Below are positions 5,791 through 6,291 of a stretch of 6,291 nt of DNA, piece by piece. The stretch lies in NCBI GenBank assembly GCA_030149405.1, contig JASBRM010000154.1, forward strand, positions 1 to 6,291, written 5' to 3'. The DNA is from Neptuniibacter sp. Its GTDB lineage: Bacteria; Pseudomonadota; Gammaproteobacteria; Pseudomonadales; Balneatricaceae. A program made the position numbers and the translations under genes. Under the pieces are notes generated by a model that saw nothing but the letters and a program-made list of their open reading frames with translations, searched no databases and was not told where the DNA came from. Within the stretch, counting starts at the first letter, position 1; each line of letters opens with the position of its first letter.

Positions 5791-5820
5791 ATTCCCCGTG
5801 CAGCCTGCTCTTCGGGGAAT
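5791..5820 (+). repeat. Inverted repeat in the dctB leader
   Basis: ATTCCCCG (5791-5798) and CGGGGAAT (5813-5820) form a perfect 8-bp stem around a 14-base loop. No T-run follows on either strand, so it is not an obvious terminator. It would be near the 5' end of the dctB mRNA and could be a leader structure or a binding site for another regulator. Confidence 0.6.
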
Positions 5821-5899
5821 CTCAAAGACTCTGATGTAGGCTGGCTTATAAATTGCTGTCGTTTTCCAAAAAATAAAAACATATAAAGACCGGAAACTT

Positions 5900-6291
5900 A
5901 TGAGTAATAAAACCGCGACCATTCGCAATCCGAACCTGTGGATACTGCTGGGTTCCGTTTTGTTCGGGGTTTTATTGTCATGGATACTTATCCACAACGC
6001 TGAGCAGCAGCACTTTGCCGAGCTGGACAGGATTGGCGATGAACGCCTCAATCTATACGCATCTACAGTAGAAGCCGCACACAAACGCTTTGATTACCTA
6101 CCGTTTATTGTCGCTGAGGATCAGCAGGTGCAGGAACTGTTCAACCAGCCCGATAACCAGAAACTGGCGGCAAGAGTGAACCGTAAACTGCACAGCTGGC
6201 AACAGGAGTCCACCGCTGCAGATCTGTATCTGATGGACAGAACCGGTTTAGTGGTTGCAGCCAGCAACTGGCAACAGAGTGATAGCTTCAT
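5900..6291 (+). CDS. dctB: DctB-type C4-dicarboxylate sensor histidine kinase, N-terminal part (3'-truncated by window edge)
   Basis: The frame is open from the ATG at 5900 to the right edge, giving the first 130 residues of what is probably a protein of about 600. GGA at 5892-5894 is 5 bases before the ATG. After a short basic N-terminus there is one membrane helix at about 13-31 (LWILLGSVLFGVLLSWILI). A periplasmic sensor of the double Cache/PDC type then begins. Two stretches match DctB proteins well: KRFDYLPFIVAEDQQVQELF (62-81), and LYLMDRTGLVVAASNW (109-124) followed by a D-S-F. The kinase core lies beyond the window. In known systems DctB senses external dicarboxylates and phosphorylates DctD, a sigma-54 activator normally encoded next. 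The divergent position opposite dctPQM, with a sigma-54 promoter between them, fits this role. The kinase function itself is inferred from the N-terminal match. Confidence 0.85.
   Translation, partial: MSNKTATIRNPNLWILLGSVLFGVLLSWILIHNAEQQHFAELDRIGDERLNLYASTVEAAHKRFDYLPFIVAEDQQVQELFNQPDNQKLAARVNRKLHSWQQESTAADLYLMDRTGLVVAASNWQQSDSF

Larger units (their letters stand above)
5507..5899. other. Divergent dctP/dctB intergenic control region
   Basis: 393 bases with no coding sequence that I can support. Read from dctP towards dctB it holds: the dctP ribosome site (5514-5518), a short leader with a weak CCAC-N5-GTGG hairpin (5541-5553), a sigma-54-type promoter (5570-5585), a small palindrome GGTTAATAACC (5610-5620), an IHF-like site (5620-5642), two identical-pattern palindromes (5694-5713 and 5737-5756), an extended -10 element facing dctB (5761-5769), a dctB leader hairpin (5791-5820) and a lone GGCTTAT half-site (5843-5849). 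The order matches a promoter controlled by a distant enhancer-bound activator. Confidence 0.75.

Noticed and set aside
5731..6084. Minus-strand open frame of 117 codons across the dctB start and palindrome 2
   Set aside because: It is antisense to a well supported dctB N-terminus, overlaps the operator region, and its translation has no recognisable domain.

Overview
The window reads as a chromosomal segment from a gammaproteobacterium, most likely a marine heterotroph of the Oceanospirillales type. This is inferred from the proteobacterial purEK pair, a tripartite TRAP carboxylate transporter (a system common in marine bacteria), a DctB-type sensor, and a PurK variant that I associate from memory with that group. 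The exact genus cannot be read from the sequence.

Layout from left to right. (1) The 3' part of a PAS-like/LuxR-type HTH regulator (+) enters from the left edge and ends at 523. (2) A 219-base gap without a convincing promoter leads to purE and purK (+), which overlap by one base in TAATG. They encode the two enzymes that carboxylate AIR to CAIR in purine synthesis. (3) A perfect palindromic terminator at 2330-2355 separates purK from a convergent minus-strand operon. (4) That operon is dctP-dctQ-dctM (4502-5506, 3785-4414 and 2379-3788, read right to left): a periplasmic solute-binding protein, then the small and large membrane subunits of a TRAP transporter. A strong hairpin without a U-tract lies between dctP and dctQ, and dctQ/dctM overlap in ATGA. 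(5) A 393-base divergent intergenic region follows. (6) On the far side is the start of a dctB-like sensor histidine kinase gene (+, from 5900), which runs off the right edge.

The richest part is the intergenic region 5507-5899. Upstream of dctP it carries what looks like a complete enhancer-dependent sigma-54 module: a -24/-12 element with GG-N10-GC spacing (5570-5585), an IHF-like site with an adjoining A-tract (5620-5642), and two copies of the palindrome ATAAGCC-N6-GGCTTAT with centres 43 bp apart (5694-5713, 5737-5756), about 144 and 187 bases upstream of the predicted start. The second palindrome abuts an extended -10 promoter pointing at dctB, which suggests autoregulation. The simplest model is that DctB senses a carboxylate in the periplasm, phosphorylates a DctD-type activator (expected just beyond the right edge), and this binds the twin palindromes, loops through IHF and switches on dctPQM. 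The binding of DctD to these palindromes and the ligand are inferences.
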